NCBI RefSeq assembly: GCF_036289405.1
Contig: NZ_JAYFFI010000007.1
Span: forward strand, 1-64,000
Reading direction: 5' to 3'
Source: Pseudoramibacter faecis
Lineage (GTDB): Bacteria > Bacillota > Clostridia > Eubacteriales > Eubacteriaceae
Length of the DNA: 64,000 nt
Of this stretch, positions 8,026 to 15,145 are shown piece after piece. The position numbers and the translations under genes are program-made. The number at the start of each line of letters is the position of its first letter. Position 1 is the first letter of the stretch. Below the pieces are notes generated by a model. It was not told where the DNA came from. It searched no databases and saw only the letters and a program-made list of their open reading frames with translations.

Positions 8026-9416
8026 TGCTTCACCTCGATGGGATCGAGTCCGGCACCGACGCGGTTCCATTTCATCAATTCATCCATTTCGCTTTCGAGA
8101 AAGCCGGTGTTGTAATTGCCGCGCACAAAAATCGGATCGTGCAGAATCAGATAGCACAGCTCGACCGTAGTGGGATAACCGTCGATGACGATTTCCTCCA
8201 GGGCGCGGCGCATGCGCTGAATGGCCTCGAGCCGGTTGGCCCCGTGGGCGACGACTTTGGCGACCAGACTATCGTAAAAAGGGCTGGGGCTGTAGCCGGC
8301 ATAAAGGGCAGACTCGACGCGAATGCCGCAGCCGCCGGGAAAGTGCAGAAAGTTTGTCTTCCCCGGAGAAGGGCGGAAGCCGTTCATCGGGTCTTCGGCG
8401 TTGATGCGGCATTCGATGGCCCAGCCCCGCTGGCGGATGTCGGCTTGTTTGTAGGCAAGGGTCAGTCCGGCGGCCACGCGAATCTGCTCGCGCACCAAAT
8501 CGACGTCGCAGACCATTTCGGTCACGGGGTGCTCCACCTGAATTCGGGTGTTCATTTCGATGAAATAATAATGAAGGTCATCGTCCATCACGAATTCGAT
8601 GGTACCCGCGCCTTCGTAGCCGGCGGCCTTGGCAGCCGTCACGGCGGCGTCTCCCATGGCGGCGCGGACTTCCGGCGTCAGCAGATGAGAAGGGCTTTCT
8701 TCCATGAGTTTTTGGTTCTTGCGCTGAATGGAGCATTCGCGCTCGTCAAAATGGACGACATTGCCTTTGCTGTCGGCCATCACCTGAAATTCGATGTGGT
8801 GGGGATTGACGATGAGCTTTTCGACGTACATTTTGTCGTCGCCGAAGTTGGCCATGGTTTCGGATTGGGCTTCGGCGAAGAGAGCGGCGAAATCCTCCGG
8901 CTTGTCGACCCGGCGCATGCCCCGGCCGCCGCCGCCGGCACTGGCTTTGATGAGCACGGGGTAACCGATTTTTGCCGCGACGGCCGCACCGGTTTCAACA
9001 TCCACATTGCCGTCGCTGCCCGGCACCACCGGTACGCCGCTTTTCTGAATCAGGCTGCGGGCTGCCGATTTATTACCCATCTGACGGATAACGTCGCCGG
9101 TGGGCCCGATAAACTTGATCCCTTCCGCCGTGCAGCGATCCGAGAAGACGTCGTTTTCCGACAGGAAGCCGTAGCCCGGATGGATGGCGTCGCAGCGGGT
9201 GGCGATGGCCACCTGCAAAATCGCATCCATATTGAGATAGCTTTGACCGGCCTGAGGCGGGCCGATGCAAACCGAGCGGGTGGCCAGCTGCACGTGGAGG
9301 GCGTCGGCGTCGGCGCTGGAATAAACCGCGACGGTTTCGATTTCCATTTCCCGGCAGGCACGGATCACGCGGACGGCAATCTCCCCCCGGTTGGCGATTA
9401 AAACTCTTCGAAACAT
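8022..9416 (-). CDS. accC: Biotin carboxylase AccC
   Basis: AccC carboxylates the biotin of AccB using ATP and bicarbonate. The 464-residue protein has the family start RRVLIANRGEIAVRVIRACRE, the glycine-rich ATP lid KASAGGGGRGMRRV (around 160-170), the carboxyphosphate region FIEMNTRIQVEHPVTEM and ECRINAEDP. It begins four bases after the accB stop. A free-standing AccC plus AccB, rather than a pyruvate carboxylase fusion, fits acetyl-CoA carboxylase. Confidence 0.96.
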   Translation of the reverse strand: MFRRVLIANRGEIAVRVIRACREMEIETVAVYSSADADALHVQLATRSVCIGPPQAGQSYLNMDAILQVAIATRCDAIHPGYGFLSENDVFSDRCTAEGIKFIGPTGDVIRQMGNKSAARSLIQKSGVPVVPGSDGNVDVETGAAVAAKIGYPVLIKASAGGGGRGMRRVDKPEDFAALFAEAQSETMANFGDDKMYVEKLIVNPHHIEFQVMADSKGNVVHFDERECSIQRKNQKLMEESPSHLLTPEVRAAMGDAAVTAAKAAGYEGAGTIEFVMDDDLHYYFIEMNTRIQVEHPVTEMVCDVDLVREQIRVAAGLTLAYKQADIRQRGWAIECRINAEDPMNGFRPSPGKTNFLHFPGGCGIRVESALYAGYSPSPFYDSLVAKVVAHGANRLEAIQRMRRALEEIVIDGYPTTVELCYLILHDPIFVRGNYNTGFLESEMDELMKWNRVGAGLDPIEVKQ

Positions 9417-9419
9417 GGA

Positions 9420-9869
9420 TTACAGCTTTCTGACGCGCATCAGGGGTTCGTCGTAGGCGGCGAGTTGCCCGTTATCCACGAGGATCTCTTCGATCACGCA
9501 GTCAAAGGGAGCCGGCACTTCGCTCATCATCTTCATCGCTTCGATAAGACCGATGGTTTCGTTCTTTTTCACTGACTGGCCGACGGTGACATACGGCGGA
9601 TCATCGGGAGAAGCGGCATGATAAAAAGTGCCGACCAGCGGCGCGTTGATGGTGTCGCCCCGCGCGGGAGTGGATGTTTGATCGTCGGCCGGTACTGCGC
9701 TTTGGGCGGCCGGCGTTGCCACGGGTGCGGCGACGATGGTTTCAGTTTTGGGCGCGTAGGCTTCGGCCTTTTTGAGCGACAATTCGTCATCGCCCAGTTT
9801 GATCGTCATTGATACCGATGCGCTTTGCTCAAAACGATCAATCAAATTTAAAATATCCTTTAACTCCAT
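9420..9869 (-). CDS. accB: Biotin carboxyl carrier protein AccB
   Basis: AccB carries biotin between AccC and AccA/AccD. The ATG at 9869, with GGAGG five bases upstream, gives 149 residues, the normal size; a frame start at 9893 lacks a ribosome site. The biotin lysine lies in IEAMKMMSEV near the C terminus. A Pro/Ala/Thr-rich linker (around residues 50-75) joins the short N-terminal helix region to the lipoyl-like domain. It is the first gene of the operon. Confidence 0.96.
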   Translation of the reverse strand: MELKDILNLIDRFEQSASVSMTIKLGDDELSLKKAEAYAPKTETIVAAPVATPAAQSAVPADDQTSTPARGDTINAPLVGTFYHAASPDDPPYVTVGQSVKKNETIGLIEAMKMMSEVPAPFDCVIEEILVDNGQLAAYDEPLMRVRKL

Positions 9870-9927
9870 AGAACCTCCGAAATGTAGGTGCACTTTCTCA
9901 TCACGTTACTCTGACAGAAAAGCTTAG

Positions 9928-9972
9928 CTAAAAATTTTTAGTCATTATATCATTGGTGAAAAATTTTCACAA
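9928..9972 (-). promoter_or_regulatory. Promoter of the acc-fab operon with two palindromic operators
   Basis: On the minus strand, TTGTGA (9967-9972) and TATAAT (9944-9949) are 17 bases apart, a good sigma-A promoter pointing at accB. A perfect 15-base palindrome GTGAAAAATTTTCAC (plus-strand reading, 9956-9970) overlaps the -35 box. A perfect 14-base palindrome CTAAAAATTTTTAG (9928-9941) covers the expected start point. Both look like MarR-type operators, and the operon ends with a MarR gene, so feedback repression is likely. The binding itself is inferred. Confidence 0.72.
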
Positions 9973-10004
9973 GCAGCAATTATCGGCAGCAATTTTAATC
10001 CTTT

Positions 10005-10016
10005 CATAAATTTATG
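10005..10016. promoter_or_regulatory. Third AT-rich perfect palindrome upstream of accB
   Basis: CATAAATTTATG is a perfect 12-base inverted repeat about 35 bases upstream of the accB -35 box. It could be an accessory operator for the same regulator. A chance palindrome in AT-rich DNA cannot be excluded. Confidence 0.35.
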
Positions 10017-10480
10017 ATGCCTTTGGCGAACGAAAAATGAAAGCAATATATAAAAATGATTTTCACCAGCGAAGACAGCAGAGCTTGCCTAGTGATTCAA
10101 TATGCAATTGATTAAATCAAACAACTAAATTATATCGTGTTTTAGGGTAAAAAACTATTAAAATTTAAAATTATTTTAATGGTGTTATGTTTCAGAGCAA
10201 TATGCGCAGAAAAAGGCAGCGACAGCGCGGAGAAATATAGGGGAACGCTTGAGCGCTTTAAAAAACAAAAATCGGATAGACAATCAGCAAAAACATGATA
10301 AAATAAAAGTACAATATTATGTAAACTATCACAGTATTGTTGAATCGCTTCAAATTTCAAATTATGATGCTAAGCATGTCGAAATGGAAAAAGGAGGAAT
10401 GTGTGCGTGAAGTTGGTCCGACCAATTTTGAAAAAATCCTTAAAGGATCATCCAGATAGAGGGATAATATTGTTATCTTC
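10017..10480. other. AT-rich intergenic region between accB and thl
   Basis: This stretch separates two divergent operons and holds no convincing gene. A 72-codon minus frame at 10142-10360 has no good ribosome site. Near its thl-proximal end lies a strong AAAGGAGG sequence (10390-10397), followed only by very short frames (four codons from ATG; about 27 from GTG). It also contains the palindrome TTGGTCCGACCAA listed separately. The base composition is clearly more AT-rich than the flanking genes. Confidence 0.5.
10413..10425. promoter_or_regulatory. GntR/FadR-type palindrome upstream of thl
   Basis: TTGGTCCGACCAA is a perfect inverted repeat around a 3-base centre. Its core TGGTCCGACCA matches the TGGTCnGACCA pattern bound by FadR-subfamily GntR regulators. 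It lies about 55 bases upstream of the thl -35 box. The regulator is not in the window, so the assignment is inference. Confidence 0.4.
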
Positions 10481-10508
10481 TTGACAAGAAAGAAAAATGT
10501 GATATGAT
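10481..10508 (+). promoter_or_regulatory. Promoter of thl-crt-hbd
   Basis: A consensus TTGACA (10481-10486) is followed after 16 bases by TATGAT (10503-10508). It is the strongest-looking promoter in the window, as expected for a central fermentation operon. Confidence 0.85.
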
Positions 10509-10525
10509 TGTTATATATTTAACAG
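10508..10525 (+). promoter_or_regulatory. Rex (NADH/NAD redox repressor) operator
   Basis: TTGTTATATATTTAACAG matches the Rex consensus TTGTTAAnnnnTTAACAA at six of seven positions in each half. It overlaps the end of the -10 box and the expected start point, the classic place for repression. Rex is known to control thl and crt-hbd genes in clostridia, lifting repression when NADH is high. Confidence 0.8.
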
Positions 10526-10589
10526 GTTATCAACACAGCCCTGTTAATTGGTTTTAGCATTCACAAAAATAGTGATGGAGGGAAATTTT

Positions 10590-11774
10590 ATGGCTAAAGA
10601 AGTTGTTGTTGTTAGCGGTTGCCGTACAGCGATTGGTTCCATGGGTGGTTCTTTAAAGAACACACCGGTTGTCGAATTGGGATCGACGGTTATCAAGGAA
10701 GCGATCAAACGCGCGGGCATCAAGCCGGAAGATGTCGATGAAGTACTGATGGGGTGTGTTCTTCAGGCGGCCCAAGGGCAATCTGTTGGGCGTCAGGCAG
10801 CGGTTTACGCCGGCATTCCGGTCGAAAAACCGGCTTTGACCCTGAATAACCTTTGCGGTTCCGGGATGAAGTGCGTCAATCTTGCTGCCGATATGATTAT
10901 GGCCGGCGATGCCGATGTCCTGGTTGTCGGCGGGATGGAAAACATGACCAGAGCACCCTATGTGGTTCCGAATGGCCGTTATGGTTACAGAATGGGACCT
11001 GGTGAATTCCTGGATACCATGATTTGCGATGGCTTGGAAGACACTTTCAACCACTACCACATGGGTATGACAGCTGAAAACATTGCTGAAAGATATAACC
11101 TGACCCGTCAGGAATGCGATGAAATCGCCGTGATGTCTCAGGAAAGAGCTGTGGCCGCCATTGACGCCGGCAAATTCAAAGATGAAATTGTCCCGGTTAC
11201 CATCAAACAAAAGAGAAAAGAAGTCATCTTCGATACCGACGAACATCCGCGCCGCGGCGTGACTTTGGAAGGCATCAGCGGCTTGCGTCCGGCCTTCAAA
11301 AAAGACGGTGTGATTACTGCGGCTAACGCTTCTGGGATCAACGACGGGGCTGCGGCTTTGGTCATCATGTCTGCAGAAAAAGCGGAAGAACTCGGTGTGA
11401 AACCGCTGATGAAATGGATCGGCGGCACCTCCGCCGGCTGCGAACCGGAAGTCATGGGCTTAGGTCCGATTTACGCCGTTCGTAAACTTTGGGAACGCAC
11501 CGGTCTTTCCATGGACGATATGGATCTGATCGAACTGAACGAAGCGTTCTCCGCTCAGGCGCTGGCCTGCATCCGCGATCTGAATGTCCCGATGGATAAA
11601 TGCAACGTTAATGGTTCCGGGATTGCTCTGGGTCACCCGGTAGGCTGCACCGGTGCGAGAATCGTTGTCTCCCTGATGTATGAAATGGCGAAGAGAGGCT
11701 CTAAGAAGGGCTTGGCTTCCCTCTGTGTCGGCGGCGGCATGGGCGTTGCCTCTGCTTGGGAAAACCTGCAGTAG
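10590..11774 (+). CDS. thl: Acetyl-CoA C-acetyltransferase (thiolase)
   Basis: The thiolase condenses two acetyl-CoA to acetoacetyl-CoA, the first step of butyrate and caproate formation. The ATG at 10590 has GGAGG nine bases upstream, which beats the frame start at 10548, and gives 394 residues. Catalytic residues are visible: Cys89 in NNLCGSGMKC, the histidine in GIALGHPVGCTG and the second cysteine in SLCVGGGMG. It is followed after 29 bases by crt. Confidence 0.97.
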   Translation: MAKEVVVVSGCRTAIGSMGGSLKNTPVVELGSTVIKEAIKRAGIKPEDVDEVLMGCVLQAAQGQSVGRQAAVYAGIPVEKPALTLNNLCGSGMKCVNLAADMIMAGDADVLVVGGMENMTRAPYVVPNGRYGYRMGPGEFLDTMICDGLEDTFNHYHMGMTAENIAERYNLTRQECDEIAVMSQERAVAAIDAGKFKDEIVPVTIKQKRKEVIFDTDEHPRRGVTLEGISGLRPAFKKDGVITAANASGINDGAAALVIMSAEKAEELGVKPLMKWIGGTSAGCEPEVMGLGPIYAVRKLWERTGLSMDDMDLIELNEAFSAQALACIRDLNVPMDKCNVNGSGIALGHPVGCTGARIVVSLMYEMAKRGSKKGLASLCVGGGMGVASAWENLQ

Positions 11775-11803
11775 TCACATTTTAACCAGGAAAGAAGCGA
11801 ATC

Positions 11804-12580
11804 ATGAGTTTTGTTAAATACGAAGCGAAAGATCTGATCGGGATTATTACCATCGATCGTGAAAAAGCTTTAAACGCGTTGAATTCTCAGGTGCTGGACG
11901 ATCTGGAAGCCGTGGTGGACGCGGTCGATTATGACGCCATTCGCTGCCTGATTATCACCGGCGCCGGCAGCAAATCCTTTGTTGCCGGAGCGGACATTGC
12001 CGAAATGGCCGACGATAATAAGGCCGAAGGCAGAGCTTTTGCCGAACATGGCAACAAATTATTCCGGAAAATTGAAACCCTGCCGATCCCGGTGATCGCA
12101 GCGATCAATGGTTTTGCGCTGGGTGGCGGCTGCGAACTTTCGATGGCCTGCGATATTCGCCTGGCAGCAGACAATGCCGTTTTCGGGCAGCCGGAAACCG
12201 GCCTCGGTATCACGCCGGGCTTTGGCGGCACGCAGCGCTTAATGCGCCGCATCCCGGTGGGCATGGCCAAGGAAATGATCTATGCCTGCAACAATATCAA
12301 GGCGGAAGACGCTTTGAAGTGGGGGCTTGTCAATGCGGTTTATCCGCAGGAAGAACTGATGCCCGCCGCTGAAAAACTGGCTGGCAAAATCGCCAAGAAC
12401 GCTCCAATTGCCGTCCGCATGTCCAAAGCGGCCATGAACGAAGGCATCGAAGTGGATATGGATCAGGCGATCGGCATCGAATGCGATCGCTTCTCCGCAT
12501 GCTTTGAAACAGCCGACCAGAAGGAGGGCATGACCGCATTCCTCGAAAAGAGAAAGCACGAGCCGTTCCAGAATAAATAA
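11804..12580 (+). CDS. crt: 3-hydroxybutyryl-CoA dehydratase (crotonase)
   Basis: Crotonase dehydrates 3-hydroxybutyryl-CoA to crotonyl-CoA. The 258-residue enoyl-CoA hydratase shows the oxyanion-hole region SFVAGADIAEM (58-68) and both catalytic glutamates, Glu111 in LGGGCEL and Glu131 in GQPETGLGITPGFGG. It lies between thl and hbd in one operon, although the physiological order of steps is thl, hbd, crt. Confidence 0.96.
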   Translation: MSFVKYEAKDLIGIITIDREKALNALNSQVLDDLEAVVDAVDYDAIRCLIITGAGSKSFVAGADIAEMADDNKAEGRAFAEHGNKLFRKIETLPIPVIAAINGFALGGGCELSMACDIRLAADNAVFGQPETGLGITPGFGGTQRLMRRIPVGMAKEMIYACNNIKAEDALKWGLVNAVYPQEELMPAAEKLAGKIAKNAPIAVRMSKAAMNEGIEVDMDQAIGIECDRFSACFETADQKEGMTAFLEKRKHEPFQNK

Positions 12581-12600
12581 TCCGTCACGGCGATAAATTG

Positions 12601-12625
12601 CGGGGAAATCACAATGATTTCCTCG
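12601..12625 (+). other. Intercistronic hairpin between crt and hbd
   Basis: CGGGGAAATCA and TGATTTCCTCG form an 11-bp stem with one G-U pair and a 3-base loop. There is no T-run straight after it, so it looks like an mRNA stability or processing element rather than a terminator. Confidence 0.5.
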
Positions 12626-12656
12626 TCTTTGGTATTTTGAATTTGGAGGTAAGTTA

Positions 12657-13502
12657 ATGAAAGTTGGCGTTATTGGTGCGGGCACCATGGGAGCTGGCAT
12701 TGCCCAGGCCTTTGCCCAGACAGATGGTTATGAAGTGGTTCTTTGCGATATCAAACAGGAATTTGCCGACGGCGGGAAAGCTAAAATTGACAAAAACTTG
12801 AGCAGAAGCGTTGCCAAAGGCCGCATGGAACAGGCAAAAAAAGATGAAATCATGGGCAAGATCGTCACAGGTCTGGTTGAAAAGGATCTGGTTGGCGACT
12901 GCGACCTCATTGTCGAAGCTATCCTTGAAAAGATGGATCTGAAACACGAAATGTTCCAGAATCTGGATAAGATCTGCAAACCAGAATGTGTTTTCGCATC
13001 CAACACCTCTTCGCTTTCTATCACGGAAATCGGTCAGGGCGTCGAACGTGACGTGATTGGTATGCACTTCTTCAATCCGGCTCCGGTCATGAAGCTGATT
13101 GAAGTGATCGCCGGCTACAACACAACCGACGAAACCGTCGGAAAAATCAAAAAGATCTCAGAAGAAATCGGCAAGGTGCCGGTTCAGGTTCAGGAAGCGG
13201 CCGGCTTTGTCGTTAACCGCATTCTGGTGCCGATGATCAACGAAGGGATCGAAATCTACGCAGCGGGCACCGCTTCTGCGGAAGATATCGACACTGCGAT
13301 GAAACTTGGCGCAAACCACCCGATGGGGCCGCTGGCTCTGGGCGATTTGGTCGGCCTCGACATCGTGTTAGCCGTTATGGAAGTGCTTCAGGCTGAAACC
13401 GGCTCCGATAAATATGCGCCGGCTCCGTTGCTGCGCAAGATGGTGCGCGCTGGTGCTCTCGGCGTTAAGACAGGCCACGGCTTCTACGACTATACCAAAT
13501 AA
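12657..13502 (+). CDS. hbd: 3-hydroxybutyryl-CoA dehydrogenase
   Basis: Hbd reduces acetoacetyl-CoA to 3-hydroxybutyryl-CoA with NAD(P)H. The 281-residue protein has the Rossmann start GVIGAGTMGAGIAQAFA (residues 4-20), the catalytic His137 in GMHFFNPAPVMKLIEVI and the C-terminal helical domain with NHPMGPLALGDLVGLD. GGAGG precedes the ATG. The genes for crotonyl-CoA reduction (bcd-etfBA) do not follow; a terminator does. Confidence 0.97.
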   Translation: MKVGVIGAGTMGAGIAQAFAQTDGYEVVLCDIKQEFADGGKAKIDKNLSRSVAKGRMEQAKKDEIMGKIVTGLVEKDLVGDCDLIVEAILEKMDLKHEMFQNLDKICKPECVFASNTSSLSITEIGQGVERDVIGMHFFNPAPVMKLIEVIAGYNTTDETVGKIKKISEEIGKVPVQVQEAAGFVVNRILVPMINEGIEIYAAGTASAEDIDTAMKLGANHPMGPLALGDLVGLDIVLAVMEVLQAETGSDKYAPAPLLRKMVRAGALGVKTGHGFYDYTK

Positions 13503-13521
13503 GACCATTCGGTCTTCTAAA

Positions 13522-13556
13522 AACACCTGCTCTCCATCCGGAAAGCGGGTGTTTTT
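13522..13556 (+). terminator. Intrinsic terminator of thl-crt-hbd
   Basis: AACACCTGC pairs with GCGGGTGTT (9 bp, one G-U) and a run of six T follows. A short upstream hairpin (AAGACC/GGTCTT, 13501-13516) overlaps the hbd stop. Confidence 0.88.
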
Positions 13557-13689
13557 TCGTGCATGATCTTAAAAGGAAGCAACCGGTTCCGGATCGCGGG
13601 CAGAAAAGATGGCCGCGGCGCGATGCGATCGGGTATTCGCGGTTATAATGAGAGCAAGTGACAGGACATGAGAGAGGAGTGTGTTAAAA

Positions 13690-14649
13690 ATGAAGATCAG
13701 TGTTTTAGGATGTGGACGATGGGGGAGCTTTCATGCCTGGTATGCCGATCGTCTCGGGCATGAGGTGACGCTCTGGGGGCGGCCGGGATCGGCACGACTT
13801 GAAGCATTGCGGGCTACCCGGCGCAACGATTATCTGGATCTGCCGACTTCGGTAGCGCTGACAGATGATCTGACAACGGCCCTGTCGGGATGCGGCCTGT
13901 GCATCATCGCCATCAGCGCACAGCAGCTGCGCGCCTTTGCTGGGGATTTGAGGCGCACCGGCGTTCCGCTGACGATGCCTTTTATTTTGTGCATGAAGGG
14001 GCTGGAAATCGGCAGCGGCAAACGCCTGACCGCGGTGATGCAGGAAGAGCTGGGCCGGCAGATCCGAGTGGCGGTCTGGGTTGGGCCGGGACACGTGCAG
14101 GATTTCGTGCAGGGGATGCCCAACTGCATGCTGATGGCATCAGAAGACGGGACGCTGACGCGTCAGCTGGTAGCGGCGCTGGATGGCCCGCTCATCCGGT
14201 TCTATTATGGCCGGGACCTTCTGGAAATTGAAGTCGGTGCGGCGGCCAAAAATGTCATGGGGATCGCGGCCGGGATGCTGGACGGCCTGCATTTGTCGAG
14301 CCTGAAGGGGTCGCTGATGGCGCGGGGGACTCACGAGCTTTCGGTGTTGATCGCGGCCCTGGGAGGCGATGCCCAGACGGTGTACGGATTGAGTCACCTG
14401 GGGGATTACGAGGCGACGCTATTTTCGGCACACAGCAATAACCGACGCTTCGGCGAGGATTTTATTTTGGGCAGGCCTTTTGACAAGCTGGCGGAAGGGG
14501 TTTACACGACAAAGGCTCTGCTTGATCTGTCGGCGCAAGTGGGCGTGGAGCTGCCCATCACCCGGGCGATACAGGCTATTGTGGCGGAAGGCGCCGATCC
14601 CCGGCAGGAGTTGGAAAAATTATTTTTGCGGGCAACCAAAACAGAATAG
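13690..14649 (+). CDS. gpsA: NAD(P)-dependent glycerol-3-phosphate dehydrogenase
   Basis: GpsA reduces dihydroxyacetone phosphate to glycerol-3-phosphate for phospholipid synthesis. The 319-residue protein has the dinucleotide loop ISVLGCGRWGSFHAW, the catalytic lysine in VGAAAKNVMGIAAGM and the substrate-binding SNNRRFGEDF near 250. The motif usually written GPSHAEEV appears as GPGHVQDFV, a divergence from the commonest form. The ATG at 13690 fits the ribosome site GGAG (13676-13679) better than the GTG at 13681, which is only two bases from it. Confidence 0.88.
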   Translation: MKISVLGCGRWGSFHAWYADRLGHEVTLWGRPGSARLEALRATRRNDYLDLPTSVALTDDLTTALSGCGLCIIAISAQQLRAFAGDLRRTGVPLTMPFILCMKGLEIGSGKRLTAVMQEELGRQIRVAVWVGPGHVQDFVQGMPNCMLMASEDGTLTRQLVAALDGPLIRFYYGRDLLEIEVGAAAKNVMGIAAGMLDGLHLSSLKGSLMARGTHELSVLIAALGGDAQTVYGLSHLGDYEATLFSAHSNNRRFGEDFILGRPFDKLAEGVYTTKALLDLSAQVGVELPITRAIQAIVAEGADPRQELEKLFLRATKTE

Positions 14650-14667
14650 CAACCAGTCAAATATCGG

Positions 14668-14693
14668 TCCCTGTCGCATGACGGGGATTTTTT
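14668..14693 (+). terminator. Intrinsic terminator after gpsA
   Basis: TCCCTGTC and GACGGGGA form an 8-bp stem (one G-U) around a GCAT loop, followed by six T. Confidence 0.87.
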
Positions 14694-15145
14694 ATTGGCA
14701 AAAATCGCCTTCGGCGGGGATCGGCACGGCAAAGGCGTGTGACGGGCGAGGTTGCCTTAATAAAAGCTTGAATTTTAGCCAAATGCGATGAAAAAGCTAT
14801 TTGGAATAAAAAATGGCGATTAAAAGCAAGGATTGAAAACGACACAATAGAAAGCGGTCATCATTGGATGAAATATCGAAGAAATGGGGGAGAAAAAGGT
14901 CAAAGTGATGAAAATTATGACAGTTTGGTCATGAACCATGGCAGCTGATGATGATCGGGAGATTGCTTTCATTAAGTTTCAACCGCTAAACGGATAAAAA
15001 ACTTCATTCGGGTTATATAATTCAGGAAATTTTATTAAGTCCTTTGAGTAAGGGTTGCTATTCTTTTCAGGATCTGTTAATTTACCCATGAAGTTTAGAA
15101 AAAAAGTTATCGGAAATTCAGAACGTTTGTCGAAGGAGACATGGG
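14694..15145 (+). other. Long untranslated region upstream of the pilus locus
   Basis: About 450 bases with no gene that I can support. It becomes AT-rich toward the pilin start. TATAAT occurs at 15016-15021, but without a good -35 box at the right distance, so a promoter is only possible. The G-rich stretch around 14715-14755 has some fold potential, but I could not match it to a known riboswitch. A strong GGAG sits before the ATG at 15146. A long leader ahead of surface-pilus genes may serve regulation. Confidence 0.4.

Noticed and set aside
10142..10360. A 72-codon minus-strand frame in the accB-thl gap
   Set aside because: AT-rich, no ribosome site and no domain; it lies in the regulatory region between divergent operons.
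10398..10485. A possible 27-codon leader peptide after AAAGGAGG upstream of thl
   Set aside because: It would need a GTG start, lies upstream of the mapped-by-sequence promoter and ends at the -35 box, so it is not on the thl transcript; kept only as a note.
14715..14760. A G-rich segment resembling a riboswitch upstream of the pilus locus
   Set aside because: It lacks the conserved blocks of cyclic di-GMP, cobalamin or other classes that I could compare from memory.
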